From Mastigias papua (lineage: Eukaryota > Cnidaria > Scyphozoa > Rhizostomeae > Mastigiidae), in NCBI GenBank assembly GCA_964019165.1, contig OZ025272.1, positions 15,193,593 through 15,257,592 of the forward strand: DNA of 64,000 bases, read 5' to 3'. Of the stretch, positions 10,212 through 50,572 are shown one piece after another. The notes under the pieces are model-generated. The model searched no databases and was not told where the DNA came from. It saw only the letters and a list, made by a program, of their open reading frames with translations. Every line of letters begins with the position of its first letter. Positions within the stretch are counted from its first letter, which is position 1. The translations under genes were made by a program, and so were the position numbers.

Positions 10212-13070
10212 TTCTAACGATCGATTTGAAGCAGCTACCGTCTGATCTCCCGAAAGTGAAGTGCAACAAGTTCACGCTGACGTAACGATGCCGTGTTGTT
10301 TATGTCAACAGCTGAATCCCTATTGTAGAACGCCTGGCGCGCCTTTTGTTTGTATTGTCTTTCCACGTTGTAATCATTGTAATCGTTGTGATCCTGACCG
10401 TCGCTGCAAATCACGACATGCCGCGAACGTTTGACGGAAACAATTGAGACATTGTTAACGATTGTGATGACATATTGTTTCCGCTGCACAAAACAACACA
10501 AACAAAACTGCAATGAAAGCATACCTACGCTGCGAGAGCAGACAACCATCGAGCTGGTTGCCAGTTGGGCGTCTCCTCCACTTACGTTGGTTGGTTTTTT
10601 CCAGTTGTGCGGGAATTTGTCCATTGGGCGAGTGTCCGGTTTTCGGTCTTGTGTTAGCAATTTCATCAAACACCATAAAAATAGCTGATGACCCCCCCAC
10701 TGACAAGTGCTCATCCTTATTAGTACTCTACAAATATATTTGACCAATTTTACTTGCCATTCCATTGTTACCTAGAAAATTTACTTGGAAAATGAGACCA
10801 TCGATGCATTCTCAAAGAAATAGATGAGCTTCCCCAAGTACTTTTGAACTTTGATGCACTCATTACTATGGCAGGCTGGTTTTTTAAAGCATTTGAGCGG
10901 GATTGACAAAAAGTATATGGCAGCACTGATCGAGAACTATGCTTCGAGCACTTTTGGCGAAGATACCTGTACCACGGATGCAACGGGGGCAATCAGCCCC
11001 TGCCCTCAGCCCACGGGGTAGAAGGGAGTGAGATATGTCCGTTTGAGAAATGCTCACCTGTCAACAAGCTTGGCCTATCTCCCTCTCTACTTGGCCTTTC
11101 TCTTTCCTCCTTTGTTAGGCACTTGACTATAATCCTAATTCGGGGCGTATCCCTCATCGTGGCTTACTGAACATTTGCAGAACCTTTTAGTTTGTTAGTA
11201 GTTTCTATTACAGTAATCCTATTGCAATTGGCAGCTAAGATTAGATGCTTCAATGCTTCCAAAGATATTTTTCAATCTCTATTAATTTGAGAGCTTCCTC
11301 AACTCGAAGGCAAACTTAAATAACATAAACAACTCGTCAAAAGAACTAGACTTCCGTCTTTTTGCTGACGACACCAGTATCTTTTTCGCTGATAAAAAGC
11401 TTGAATTTATTGAAAGACATGTAAACACTCAACTAGCCTAAGTATCTGAGTGGCTATTAGCTAACAAGCTATCACTAAACGTTTCTAAATCTAACTTTCT
11501 TATTATTAGCCCTAAAAAAGTAATAAAACCAATAATTCTTAGCATAAATAATGAAAAACTTTTAAGCAAGAAAATTATACGAAATATCTTGGTATTATAA
11601 TTGATGAAAAGTTAAATTGGAAACATCATATAAAACAAGTAAATATAAAAATATCTAAAGGTATTGGGGTTCTTTACAAACTAAGACATTCTGTCCCTAA
11701 AAATACTTTACGAACGGTATGCAATTCATTTATTGAATCCCATGAACTCTATGGTGTGCTGAATTGGGGATGTGCGAACAAATCGATCTTAGAACCCCTA
11801 AAATGCAACTTACGTAAAGCTATTAGAATAGTTGACTTTGCTGCGTATACCGCACACAGTGATCCCATCTTCAAACGTTTACGACTATTGAACTTTGACA
11901 AACTATACAAACTTGAAACAGCAAAATTCATGTTTCAAATCAATAACGAGACTAATTCCACTACTCTTGGCCAAGAATGTCTAAAAACAAAAGTCTTCAT
12001 CGTTACAATACAAGGCAGTCCTCAAGCCTTGGGTTTTCCCTACAAGTTATATCAACCAACTTTAAAAGAAATTTTCTTACTTTTGACGGTATTAAAATTT
12101 GGAACTCTTTGCCTCTAAATTTGAAAAAAGCCAACAACAAAATAGATTTTAAAAAGAACATGAAGCAGTACCTCTTAGACAGTCTGACCTAATCGACTTG
12201 ATGTATACACTAGCACATGCTGTAAACCTAATCTTCCCACTTTTCATACCTTTATTTTTTATCGTTCTTATATAATTGTTCTATTCTTTTACTTTAGTTG
12301 TATTAGCATTTTGTTACTTCAATCTTACTATTATCGAAAATTAAACAAAAATTAATTGTAAACTTCAAATCACGTCTATTGGGCACATGGCTTTGATAGC
12401 TCTATCCTGAGTTTTTTTCATGTGTCCATCAGCTAACTTAGTTTTTTATATATTGCTGTTTGCTTGTTTGTTTTTTTTAATATTCTTATTCATTGTAACT
12501 TAGTTATGTTGAGAATTGTATTGAATTGAACTGAATTAATATCGAATTACCCATGTTGTGTATGTCCAAGGTATAAAAGCAGACCTCTTCAATATCGTAG
12601 GCCACAAAGGGAAAAAGCAAAAGTGCTTGGATGTATTGAAGCAAAAAACTTCATGATATTTTATAGCACACCCGAAATTATACACAGATGACATCTAATC
12701 TCATCTAATATGTTGCTACCAAACATTCTAAAAGCAATTTATTCTGTCAGCGATTTGACGAATGATATTTGAATGGGGGTGCAGCAAAAGACCATTACTA
12801 ACAGGTTTGCAAAGGGGGCCATAATTGCCGGCAATGCATTATGACTTCCAAGCAACCTTGGTCACTATGCCAACTTTTACCAATGACCCAAAAATTTACT
12901 GACGGCCTCTGCAAAGCTGGGGTGCTGTGATAACCCCATACTCCCCACTTCAGCACGCCTCTGTATTTAGTAGCTTTTCAGTTGCCTTGGGTACCTCATA
13001 CGGGTGCCAGTCACTAGTTTTGGTCTACAACAGCAACAACATCTTAAGTGCATCCTGTACATCCTTAGAA
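10212..13070. other. Head-to-head intergenic region between the TRPA1-like gene and ADAT1
   Basis: About 2.9 kb separates the two divergent start codons, so promoters of both genes probably lie here. No TATA box or CpG-rich stretch was convincing. It contains the decayed LINE at 11,306-12,192. A 176-codon minus frame at 10,235-10,765 shows no recognisable domain. Confidence 0.5.
11306..12192 (+). pseudogene. CR1/L2-like LINE, reverse-transcriptase 3' half (multiple frameshifts)
   Basis: The catalytic FADDTSIFF motif is near 11,350, followed by SEWLLANKLSLNVSKS, then in another frame KYLGIIIDEKLNWKHHI and the thumb region, then in a third frame HRYNTRQSS, KIWNSLPLNL and a stop at 12,190. This is the standard order of a CR1/L2/jockey ORF2 C-terminal half. 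One in-frame stop and at least two frameshifts mark it as dead. A TTGAA-type simple tail near 12,515-12,540 may be its 3' end. Confidence 0.8.
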
Positions 13071-35066
<21,996 letters not shown>

Positions 35067-35311
35067 GCCAGCAATGTCATGGGGTGCTGTCTATTCAACA
35101 TAAAATGAGATGGGGTGAAGATAGAAATTAAAGAAGTTAATTTTCAAGGCAGTTCAGCAGCTGGCCATGCCAAACCCTACCAAATTATTTCCTGACTATT
35201 GGCATTTCATGAGCATTATGGATGTGGGGCACTGCATATGCTACAAGTCCACACCAGAAGCAATAATTGAGGACAGAGACAGACTGTTCTATAAACAAAA
35301 TACACTAAGCT

Positions 35312-35325
35312 AATAAACAAATAAA
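35312..35325 (+). promoter_or_regulatory. Tandem AATAAA polyadenylation signals for ADAT1
   Basis: Two overlapping-range AATAAA hexamers at 35,312 and 35,320 lie about 250 bp after the ADAT1 stop codon, inside the 485-bp spacer to the convergent GABARAPL2 stop. No clear signal for GABARAPL2 was found on the opposite strand. Confidence 0.5.
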
Positions 35326-35551
35326 GTATGCCAAACTATGTAGAGAAATGCATTCAATTTACAAACACCTATATGCTGAAAATATTCAGTGTTATTAGAT
35401 ATCACCAAATCAATGTGCCAAGCCATAAACTAAACTATTTTTACATGTTTTTCATCAAGCTGCCTCTTATCCAGTCATTTCTTCTCAAGCCAATGTATTT
35501 TCAAATTTTTCTAGACGATGTAGATTAAACCATACAAAAAAATAGATTTGT

Positions 35552-41753
<6,202 letters not shown>

Positions 41754-42248
41754 TTTTACACTTTACGATCGATTTCTCCCAACTTCAAATCGTTCTAAGG
41801 TATCTATAATACCTCAACGCAATTTCCGTCTGCTTCCTGCGGGAGTTAGTATTTGTGTTCAGGTGACGCAAGATTATTTTTGTTTTCTTCCCATGCTGCA
41901 GTGCAGGATTGTTAGAGTCCAGGTCTCTCCATGTCTACGCATTTTCTATTTTATAACAGGAAAATTAGTGCTGAGCACCGATCTCAACCTTGCCTGGGGT
42001 GGCTCTCAACATCATAGCATACGGGGACATCAATCCGGGAAATTTGTACATGAACCAAAAATATCAACACATTTCTACAAAACCTAAAACTATCAGTATT
42101 TTATCCTACAAAAAACCAAAAAATAATTGGCTGTGATTCGAGGGGATGCAAAAATACCAAATTTCAAAATTCAATACCGATAAGTATTGGACTTCAGCTT
42201 TAAAGAATCTCATAACCTATACTAAACGGAGGCAAAGTTTACAGTAAC

Positions 42249-42670
42249 CCCAGGGGGCACTTAGTACATGAACATATGGGAGGGGGGTTAGTCCAAGAAT
42301 CTACAAGTCTCCCAAAAATGTCAGCTTATTTTCATTAAGACCCAAAAATACCAGCTCTATTTATATCTTGTACCCAATACTATATGCAAAAGAGTATGGT
42401 CACATGACTTGAAATGGGTAAAACAAACCTCAGCTGATTAGGTCTATGAACAATACATTTGATTCAAGTATGGAAATCTCACGAAAACCAAAATATCTGT
42501 GTTTCTAAATTTGATACCTAGAAATATCATAATTGTACCTACTGTTTTTGCAGGAGCCAAAAATACCGTTCTGACATATTTTAAAAACTCAAAAATCTCA
42601 CTTTGGGTAAGTATTTAACCCAAAATATTGGACTGACCCCATATGTCTCTGTGCAAAGTGCCCCCCTGGG
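42249..42670. mobile_element. hAT-type MITE with exact 8-bp target-site duplication
   Basis: Ends CCCAGGGGGCACTT and its inverted partner AAGTGCCCCCCTGGG are flanked on both sides by ACAGTAAC (42,241-42,248 and 42,671-42,678). An 8-bp duplication with CAGGG-type ends is the hAT signature. The 422-bp interior has no coding frame; it contains AATACC and CCCAAAA motifs near both ends. Confidence 0.88.
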
Positions 42671-42678
42671 ACAGTAAC

Positions 42679-45600
42679 TGTTACAAGCAGCATATTTGAA
42701 ATATCGTTAAAAAGGAGTTAATGACGTACAGGTTGGAATTTGGTCAAATTTCCCAATGCACACACAATTCCCTGCTGCATGACCAACCTTCTTAAAAAGT
42801 CAAAGATATTGAGGGAAGCTTGACGCCCCCACACTCCTAGTCGGCACAGCTCTAGTGGGAAGGAGGTGGAGTATGAAACTAGGAAAAATTAGAGCTAAAC
42901 TTACTGCATCTTCCTTATCGGAGGTCAAAGGCATTGACAAGATTAAAACTTTGGCGATGGTTTCTTATTCCAAAAAAATCTTTATAACAGAATTCAGTTC
43001 CCTTACGTCAACCAGACTTAAAATGTTAAATATTCGAACCAAAACTGTAAAACTCAAGGGGTGGTCACGAAATAAAGAACGAAAGGAAGACCAGTTTGGA
43101 AGTTATAACCATACCAAACTGAATAGACGGATAAGTTAATAAACACTAGTGAAAACAGATACGAAGTAAGTTCAGCTTCTTGCCTGTTTTTGATCATATC
43201 AGATTGATCTAGGGCAACCCATTTTCTGTTCTTGCACTAATCACAGCGTCTAGACGAAGTAACTTATTCAAGATCCTCTTTTACTTTCATGGTGTCCTCT
43301 TCCTCTTACATTCAAGTCCAAAGCACTTTTTCCTTGGTTGGGAAATACTATGGATAGAGTGTTGCAAACTGACTTATCACAATCGTCTAGCTCTAGCCAA
43401 GTATTCTGTCTTGAGACTATCGACCAATGCCTGTTCAACCTGAAGACCATTTATGGAGATACATCATGTATATACAAGACTGAATATATTCAGCACAATC
43501 CCCTCAATAGTAGCTTTGAAGAAGCACAAACGGTGCTAACGTTATGGCTGTCGGCTTAACGCTTACCGTAAGCGATTGCAGTCCATTGCAAGTAGCTGCA
43601 TGCCCTATAGGGTGTTTAAATGTCCTTTGAATAACAGGCGGATTTATCTGGAGCTGCCTTTGATTACAATATTATCCTCCACGAAATCTACTGTTTCCAT
43701 CCTTCTAGCTAACCTTTCATAATTGCATCGTTAATGGTATGCATTTTTAGGAGTATCGAATCCTTTTTCATGGAACAGAAAATTGCTTTGAAAAACGCAT
43801 ACATAGCGGAAATAACTAAAAACTACTTCGGCTATTATCCTCAAAGAAAAATTATCAGCAAAACGAGCTAAGAAAACCTAAGAATACTGGATTGCATAAC
43901 TTTTGGCATTTTCATTTGGATTTTTATGCCCATTTCATACTCCGAAGAGTTTCTGCTCAAAAACTTTCAGCAAATGTTCGGCTATACTTATCTTTTTCGA
44001 AGTAATTTATCTTATTACTATGTGATGGAGAGGCCTGTACAGCAAGTTGCATCATCCCTTGTATCTTGAATAAATCGCTGTGAGGATTGGTGTGCTGTGC
44101 TACTTTAATACCTTGAGATTTTTTCCAAAGCTTCTGCTGAACAGTGCACTTTTCAGTACGTGGTATATAGTAAATTCCATCCTCTCTCTATATCCACTCT
44201 TTCTTTAAATATATCATCTGGTCTGCCATCCTAGTGAACCAACTCTCTTCCAACATTTGCACCCAAGTAGTCCATATGTACTGTCCTGTGCCACTTCCAG
44301 CAGGACCGTATTCACCAATGAGTCAGCCGGACCAGCTTCCAGTATTCTTGAACCTATGGGCACAGAATGTGCTATGGGGGTCCGAGCAAAATTTCGAAAG
44401 TGGCATGAAGTGCTATTGACAACATCCCTATGCTTAAATTAACGTCCATAGACAATTAACTCAGTGCCTGAAGCAACAGTTCTCTGCAACAAGGCACCTG
44501 ATAATAGTCAAATGGCAGATGTACATATGGCCCTTACTGTCAACAATGGGTGTGTCATACCACAATTTAGAGTGTAGTGGTAACCAATCTGTGCAGAAAT
44601 AAAATGGTTTCACACAATGACAAATAGCTTAAGTGAGTAACGGAAAATCCACTTAACTCCGAAAAAGTGTATTCACTTGACCTTCGAAACTAATTTTGAT
44701 TTGATTTAGAGATCAACTTGGACATCAATCACTACTTAATGTTTAATCAAGTAACTCTGTAGAAAACTGGCATCGTTTAGAGTCATTTGCATTAAAAGGG
44801 ACAGTGAAGGGTGTGGTCAAACAGACTGCTTTAACGGCTCTGTCAAAGTCACCTACTTTCAGCAAAATGTACAGTGATACATTTTCCATATAATTATGTA
44901 TAGGGTGTGTACCTAGAAGACAGCCTATTGCTTCATACTCTAGCAGGGTAGTATATGATGAAAATGAGCACCGTGGATTAATTTTATAAGTACTTTATAT
45001 TTTATTCTCTAACCATGTATTATATATTAGTGTTGACTATTAGATGTTTAATATCAATAGCTAACATTCCCTTAAAGGTATGTTTGCTTTGTAAAAAAAT
45101 CAACAAGCAAGTACACAGTAGGAAATGACAGTGAGAGACCAACACTCTTACAAAAAGGGTTGGACTCCAATGCCCCACATTCCATCCCATTGTTGATATT
45201 GAATATTGCACCCAAAATTACAAAATCTTCAACATCAACCAATCAAAATTAGTAAAATTATGCAGATTCCAAGTACTAACAGACACATGTATATAAATGT
45301 ATATATATTTTTTCACTGAATTGAATCAAGATGAAAAAAAGAAGATTTATTTTGATTATACATTACTGATTAACTTAAATTAATCCTCTTTAGCTATTAA
45401 ATCAAATTACTGATATAAATATAATCTATAACATACTAATTATCACTTTTCTTGCTCAAATAATTTTCCATTATCCCAATAATTTAAGAGCCCCCTGCTC
45501 TATTCATGGAATAGCTAACCATACCCTCATGCCAAGCCAAGAGGCAAAGCAAGAGCTTGTATTGGGTCTGGGTAAACAGAAATAATGGGGCCTCTGATTA

Positions 45601-45745
45601 TGACAGTATGAAATTTATAACCCATCAAATAATAATTTCAAAACGTCTGGCAGCCCCTTCTCTGGTTAGAGACTTGGGGTGATCTGCCCCATTTTTCCCT
45701 TCTTGGTGGGCCTGCTTAGAGCTACAATTGTAAGTAAATAAATTA
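42679..45745. other. Intergenic spacer, nothing recognised
   Basis: About 3 kb upstream of GABARAPL2. Open frames at 42,855-43,139, 43,268-43,559 and 44,234-44,442 were read on both strands without finding a domain, and they lack splice or repeat support. Confidence 0.5.
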
Positions 45746-46947
45746 CATTAATCACGAAAACTTTCGGCATGACAAATTTTCGGTCGAAAATTTGACCGAA
45801 AGTTTGTAGCGCCGAAAATTATTCTTTTCCAATTGTGACCGAAAATTTGTCACGCCGAAAATTTCAGACAATTGACTTTTTTAAAAAGTCCGCTTTCTTC
45901 AGAACAGTAAACACTTTCTAGGACACCTAGTGGAAAAATGAAATATTTGAGCTCTTTAAAGGCATCAGGTTATGACCTTTTTCTCATCATTTGATGAGAT
46001 TCCAAACGTGTTCTCCCAAACAATTTCAAAATGCGCAGAGTTTTCGTCTGCTCGAATGTGGTCAAAAAAATTCAAAAAACCGATTTTGTTTTTGTTTTTT
46101 AATGTAACATTTTTCATCTTTTCTAATCTATACAAATAAGTTCATTATTCTCGACATCGATCAGATGGTCTTCGTTTTCATCCTCTAGATATTCTGGAGT
46201 CGCTCCAAAGTTGTCACGGTGCATATTTATAACAGTCTTATCATATATTGGCTATTCACCAGCATTATCAGCTATTTCATAATTTTTCCAATAATGTTCT
46301 GGAACCTTTCAAGAATAGTTCTTCCGCTACCTCCAATCTTCAGTTCAACCTCTAGCATAATTTCTAGTCCTCCTTTCGTGAAGGCCGATATTTCTATTCA
46401 AAAACAACCCCAGAGATCAACATTATCAAACCGATACATGTAGCATGGTTGCTAGGCCTGTACGATCATTTGAGAAACAGCTCTAGCACCATTATAAAGG
46501 GACTCGAAATGGCTGGAATCAAAGATACGTTGGTGATGGAACTACCACCAGAAGATCCCTTTGCTGATCTTGATTCTTAAGCAGTCCTGAACTACTGATT
46601 TATAGAACTATAGACTATAAATGATATTTTGCATTTAATTGATTTCCAATATCTTCCATATTACATTTTGACGTCTAGAGTATTTGTTTTGAGTATAACA
46701 TAAGCAACCTTGTAATGTGCTAACTTCAAGGAATTTAAGTCAGTTGTTTACTTTCTCGTTCTGGCCACTGATTTCGTATTTAAAGGTATCTAAATCCCCG
46801 TTCATTTTGTGAAACCTAAAAAGAGAATTTGTAGAATTGACAATTTGACCGAAATATTTGACCGAAATATTTGACCGAAATATCGAAAAATCTGACCGAA
46901 ACTTTTTTCGCCGAATTTTTTTCCGCCGAAAATTTTCGTGATTAATG
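45746..46947. mobile_element. DNA transposon, 1.2 kb, TA-flanked, non-autonomous
   Basis: Ends CATTAATCACGAAAA and the inverted partner TTTTCGTGATTAATG are each flanked by TA (45,744-45,745 and 46,948-46,949). Sub-terminal zones at 45,756-45,870 and 46,840-46,940 are packed with GACCGAAA and GCCGAAAA motifs in both orientations, as in transposase-binding regions. Inside, only short frames are found (about 34 codons ending at 46,118 on minus, about 23 codons ending DPFADLDS near 46,580 on plus). TA duplication suggests the Tc1/mariner class but the ends are not typical. Confidence 0.8.
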
Positions 46948-47054
46948 TATGCTTATGAAAATCCATATAGTACTAGAATTAAGTTAATCATGGTAATTAA
47001 TTACGTCATTTTAAAAGAAACTTTAAACTAAACATGGTCTGCTGACTGCTCTTC

Positions 47055-47355
47055 ACAACTACTGTAAATCCTCACGTTAGCACCCTGGAGGCTTAGCTTA
47101 TTTAAGGAGAGGGCCTATTCAAGGGGGAGGGACTTGCAAAATTATTTGACATATACCATATACAAAGCTCACTGTCAAAACTCCTATTCACCATAACAGC
47201 AAAGAATAGTCTAAATTCAAGCATCAGTCTATCATCATCCTCTGTGGTAGGAGCTTATTCAAGGGGGGCTTATTACAAATTTAAAGTTCTAGCATGGGGT
47301 TTAATAAAGGGGGGCTAATTAGAAGGGGGCCAATCTGGGGGTTTACAGTAAGTGT
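47055..47355. mobile_element. Possible MITE
   Basis: CTACTGTAAATCC at the left and GGGTTTACAGTAAG at the right form a short imperfect inverted repeat around a GGGGG-rich interior that repeats AGCTTATTCAAGGGGG-like units. No clear target duplication. Confidence 0.4.
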
Positions 47356-47437
47356 ATACAAAACTTTGACTTAAGCATACCAAATAGTGCATCTTAGATA
47401 TGAGCCAACTGTTTGAAATATTCCCATTGCAATGTAC

Positions 47438-49183
47438 CTAAGCATATGTTCCAGGTTTTATCTTATGCTTGCTCATATAAGAAAGGAATTGCTCTGGCAC
47501 CTCTGCTAACACTGCTTTGGCCAGAGACTCACCTGATATCACACCATGCTGAGAAAAGCTTCGAAAAGGGACAAACTGGACAATATCCCTTTGGGCAAGC
47601 TTGCCTCTATAACTCAATGGTTCTTTATCTGCATCCAGCTCTTCCATGGTATCAAATTTGGCAGGACCAATTCCAACTATAATGATTGATATTGGAAGAT
47701 ATGATGCATCAACAATGGCTCTCTTTGTCTGCTCAAAATCTGATATCACACCATCTGTCAATATGAGCAAAACAAAATATTTTCTTCCAGGGTTGCTCTT
47801 TTCTTCCTGAGCTGCAATAACCGCTGTTTGGCTAATGATGGGAGAAAAATTGGTTGGTCCATAAAGCTTTACACTTTTTAATGCAGCTAGATATGCTTGT
47901 ACTATCCCATCTACCATACAGCAGTTTGGATTCTCTGTACCATTCAATGAAAACTGATGAGACACTTCATAATTGGGCGGTATCAATGCACCAAAGCCCA
48001 GAGCTGGAAACCATTTGTCTGTATCGTAATCTTGGCACACCTGCCCAACTGCTGTAAGTGCTTTGATGTAGTCATTTGGTTGATAAGGATTGTTGAAATG
48101 AAGGGAGGTTTGCAGAGATGGCTCACCATTGGATGCTGTGAAGTCAACAGCAACACTAAAGCATAGCTCTGTGCCACCTTTAATGAAATCAAGAAAAGAT
48201 GGTATTGCTTCTATGTAGAAAGTAGCAAATTCTAAATGGCCAGAATTCTTGTACCCCTTCTTTTTGCTTTTCTTTTTAGGATTGATCAATTCACTTGAGT
48301 ACTGCGGGTTTGATTTTAACAGATTGATATCAACAAACATCTCACCAATGAGGTCATGGCCTCCATCACTGTCCCAATCAAAACATTCAATTTTAATTGT
48401 CCTTGAGTAATCACCATTACACAGCAACACCAAAGGAATTTTTAATGCTTTCCAGTTGGGATTCAATGTATTTTTTACAACCTCTGTCTTATAGACAGCT
48501 GTGTATGAGTTATCTTCATTGCACCGATAAAACACTAGGAATGGGTCTGAAAGTCCAAAGAAATCTTTCTTATCAAGTTTCTTGCCATTAATATTCATAT
48601 ACGCCAGATCTTTGCACGCACTCATTTCTTCTGCAGTAACTATAATCTTACCAGCACCTCCTGTTCCACTCTTTGTCTCCAAATCTTTTTCATACCTTCC
48701 ACAGCTTTCCCCCATAATACTCCCAAGTGAGCAAACAGCCCTCCCAAGAAAATCATGCCTGCTCAGTTTATCTGAAGATGAATCGGAATCGTATACTTCA
48801 AACTTAAGCCTCTGCAGCTCTTCAAAATAATAGGGGACTTTGATTGCTGTCGTGAAATCGGGATTCAAGTTGTTTTCTACTACCTCAGTACGGCCAATTT
48901 CCTCGTACTTTGAGGAATTCCCAGTCCTTTTCTCAAGCGAGACGACAACCAAAGGGTCTGACTTGGAGAGGACGTCTTTATTCGCTAGATTTCGACAAGC
49001 CAGGTTTAGCAAAACTGTAGAGGTTGGATTTGTTGAAGGCCTGCCATGAGCGGCTGCATGTCGCTGTGGTGAAATATTGTGCACGCCACCACTAACTGGT
49101 GGATAGGGCAGAGTAATGTTGCCTTCCTGTTGCTGATGAATAATTCCTTGCATACTTTGCTGAACAGTTTGCATATACATCAT
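47438..49183 (-). CDS. Copine (single-exon), calcium-dependent membrane-binding protein
   Basis: One uninterrupted frame of 581 codons has the full copine architecture. A Gln-rich N-terminal extension of about 45 residues is followed by C2A (about 48-165; Asp ligands in KDVLSKSDP and YDSDSSSDKL) and C2B (about 175-310; KKDFFGLSDP and DWDSDGGHD). The C-terminal copine-type von Willebrand A domain (about 330-545) has a MIDAS-like VAVDFTASNG and the conserved CQDYDTDKWFPALGFGA and LTDGVISD segments. Copines move to membranes when calcium rises. Start ATG 49,183 is used; a TTG just upstream is not needed. A CTTTCAG acceptor-like site 5' of the ATG may mark a 5' UTR intron. Which vertebrate paralogue is closest cannot be said. 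Confidence 0.96.
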   Translation of the reverse strand: MMYMQTVQQSMQGIIHQQQEGNITLPYPPVSGGVHNISPQRHAAAHGRPSTNPTSTVLLNLACRNLANKDVLSKSDPLVVVSLEKRTGNSSKYEEIGRTEVVENNLNPDFTTAIKVPYYFEELQRLKFEVYDSDSSSDKLSRHDFLGRAVCSLGSIMGESCGRYEKDLETKSGTGGAGKIIVTAEEMSACKDLAYMNINGKKLDKKDFFGLSDPFLVFYRCNEDNSYTAVYKTEVVKNTLNPNWKALKIPLVLLCNGDYSRTIKIECFDWDSDGGHDLIGEMFVDINLLKSNPQYSSELINPKKKSKKKGYKNSGHLEFATFYIEAIPSFLDFIKGGTELCFSVAVDFTASNGEPSLQTSLHFNNPYQPNDYIKALTAVGQVCQDYDTDKWFPALGFGALIPPNYEVSHQFSLNGTENPNCCMVDGIVQAYLAALKSVKLYGPTNFSPIISQTAVIAAQEEKSNPGRKYFVLLILTDGVISDFEQTKRAIVDASYLPISIIIVGIGPAKFDTMEELDADKEPLSYRGKLAQRDIVQFVPFRSFSQHGVISGESLAKAVLAEVPEQFLSYMSKHKIKPGTYA

Positions 49184-49890
49184 TTTTGACAATTCTGGTA
49201 TCTGAAAGTGCTTTCGTATGCATTAACTTATGACTGTCGTCTTTTTTGTTATTGAAGCCTCGTTTCACTTCGGTGAGTCCAACAGCCAACCTCATTCCCC
49301 TCATTCCTTACGAGTCGCACTCACTGTTCTATGACCGTTATTATTGTCATTCCTTTACATCGTTCCTATATTAGTTTAGTATGTAAAATGGAGTCACGCC
49401 ACTGGCGTTCTATATTTCAATTGCAACCCTTTGATCACAACCATTGATCTCAAGAATTATGGTCTGTCAGATGTACCCCCAGCTTGCTATAAATGCTGGC
49501 AACTCGTCTCACGTCAGTAGAATGTGGCTTGGAAGAAAAATTACGAGCCAAGAAGTCCTGTGCCAGATGTGTAGGTGCTCTATGCCAGGATCGTGCACAA
49601 CTTTCATTTTTATTTTCCATTATTTACACAGGGTATAGTAATCAATTTATACAGAATCAATAACTACAATAACAATTAATATTGAGCTAAAAGCGTAAGA
49701 GTACCACAATCAGGAAGAATACGACTTCCTTTCCGCTCAGAATTTATCGAAAATTTTTTGCCTCTTTGTAAGCATAAAAATTCTGGCCATTTGCTGATCT
49801 TAGAAAAGGGAAACGTAGAACGATTTAGGCGTCTCCAAGTTCCCCACAGCTGGTTTCAGACAACCAGTCGAATAGGCATGTAAGACTCAA
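49184..49890. other. Upstream of copine, nothing recognised
   Basis: Probable promoter region of the copine gene. No TATA box or repeat stood out. Confidence 0.45.
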
Positions 49891-49899
49891 AGGGACTTC

Positions 49900-50572
49900 A
49901 TCAGTATTGCATGCGTACACCATTTTCCGTTTCAGTTAAACTCTGATAGTTCACTGTCTTCCAGACTAGTCGTTTTATGGTCACTATTTTGGCCATACAA
50001 TTTGGCAGTTGTTGTACTTTGTCAATACAAACCATTGCTATAGGAATATAGTCTATAAGAATACCAAGGCTCAAAATCCTGAAATTCAAGCACAATTTAA
50101 GAATATTACAAGGCATAAGCTTCATGAAGATTTAAATTTTTTGTTTATTTGAGTGATTTTGGAAAATAAAACTAGTATGATTTTCACATATCAGGTTTGG
50201 GAGTCATTGCGCTATGCTGCGACTCACTAACTCTTCGTGGAGTATCCTTTGCACACTTTTTGTTAAAAGATTATATTCTATACGAATACAATTGCTCAAA
50301 GTCGCTGAGATATAGGAATTATTCAAAAATGATCTTAGGCTCAAAATCAATAAATGTTAGGAATATTAAAGCTCAGCAAACAAACACGCAGTCATATAGA
50401 AAAGTGGGCATGGCTCTATCAGGCTTCGATACATTGTTTGCACTAAGTTTATTTGGAGGTATTGCTTGAAATAGCGTAACACTCGCAATGCCCTAGAAAC
50501 TGGTTTAGTCACAATGGATATATGTAAGTCCCAGCTCAGAACTTTGTTATCATCTTTGACTAAACTCTTCAA
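49900..50572 (-). pseudogene. Non-LTR retrotransposon reverse-transcriptase fragments
   Basis: At 50,572-50,366 the minus strand reads VLSWDLHISIVTKPVSRAL, then FKQYLQINLVQTMYRSLIEP, the thumb segment of CR1/jockey-type reverse transcriptases. Further on, near 50,025-49,905, VQQLPNCMAKIVT resembles the Q-N-x-A-A-R-x-I-T tract that follows in such proteins. The intervening sequence is unrecognised, so this is a broken or interrupted copy. Confidence 0.6.

Noticed and set aside
10235..10765. 176-codon minus frame upstream of the TRPA1-like start
   Set aside because: No domain, low-quality composition and no splice link to the ankyrin exons; probably chance in 5' flanking DNA.
42855..43559. Open frames upstream of GABARAPL2
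   Set aside because: Read on both strands; no domain, and no sign of exon structure.
46118..46580. Short acidic frames inside the TA-flanked transposon
   Set aside because: Too short and unmatched to call as genes; mentioned only as possible remnants.
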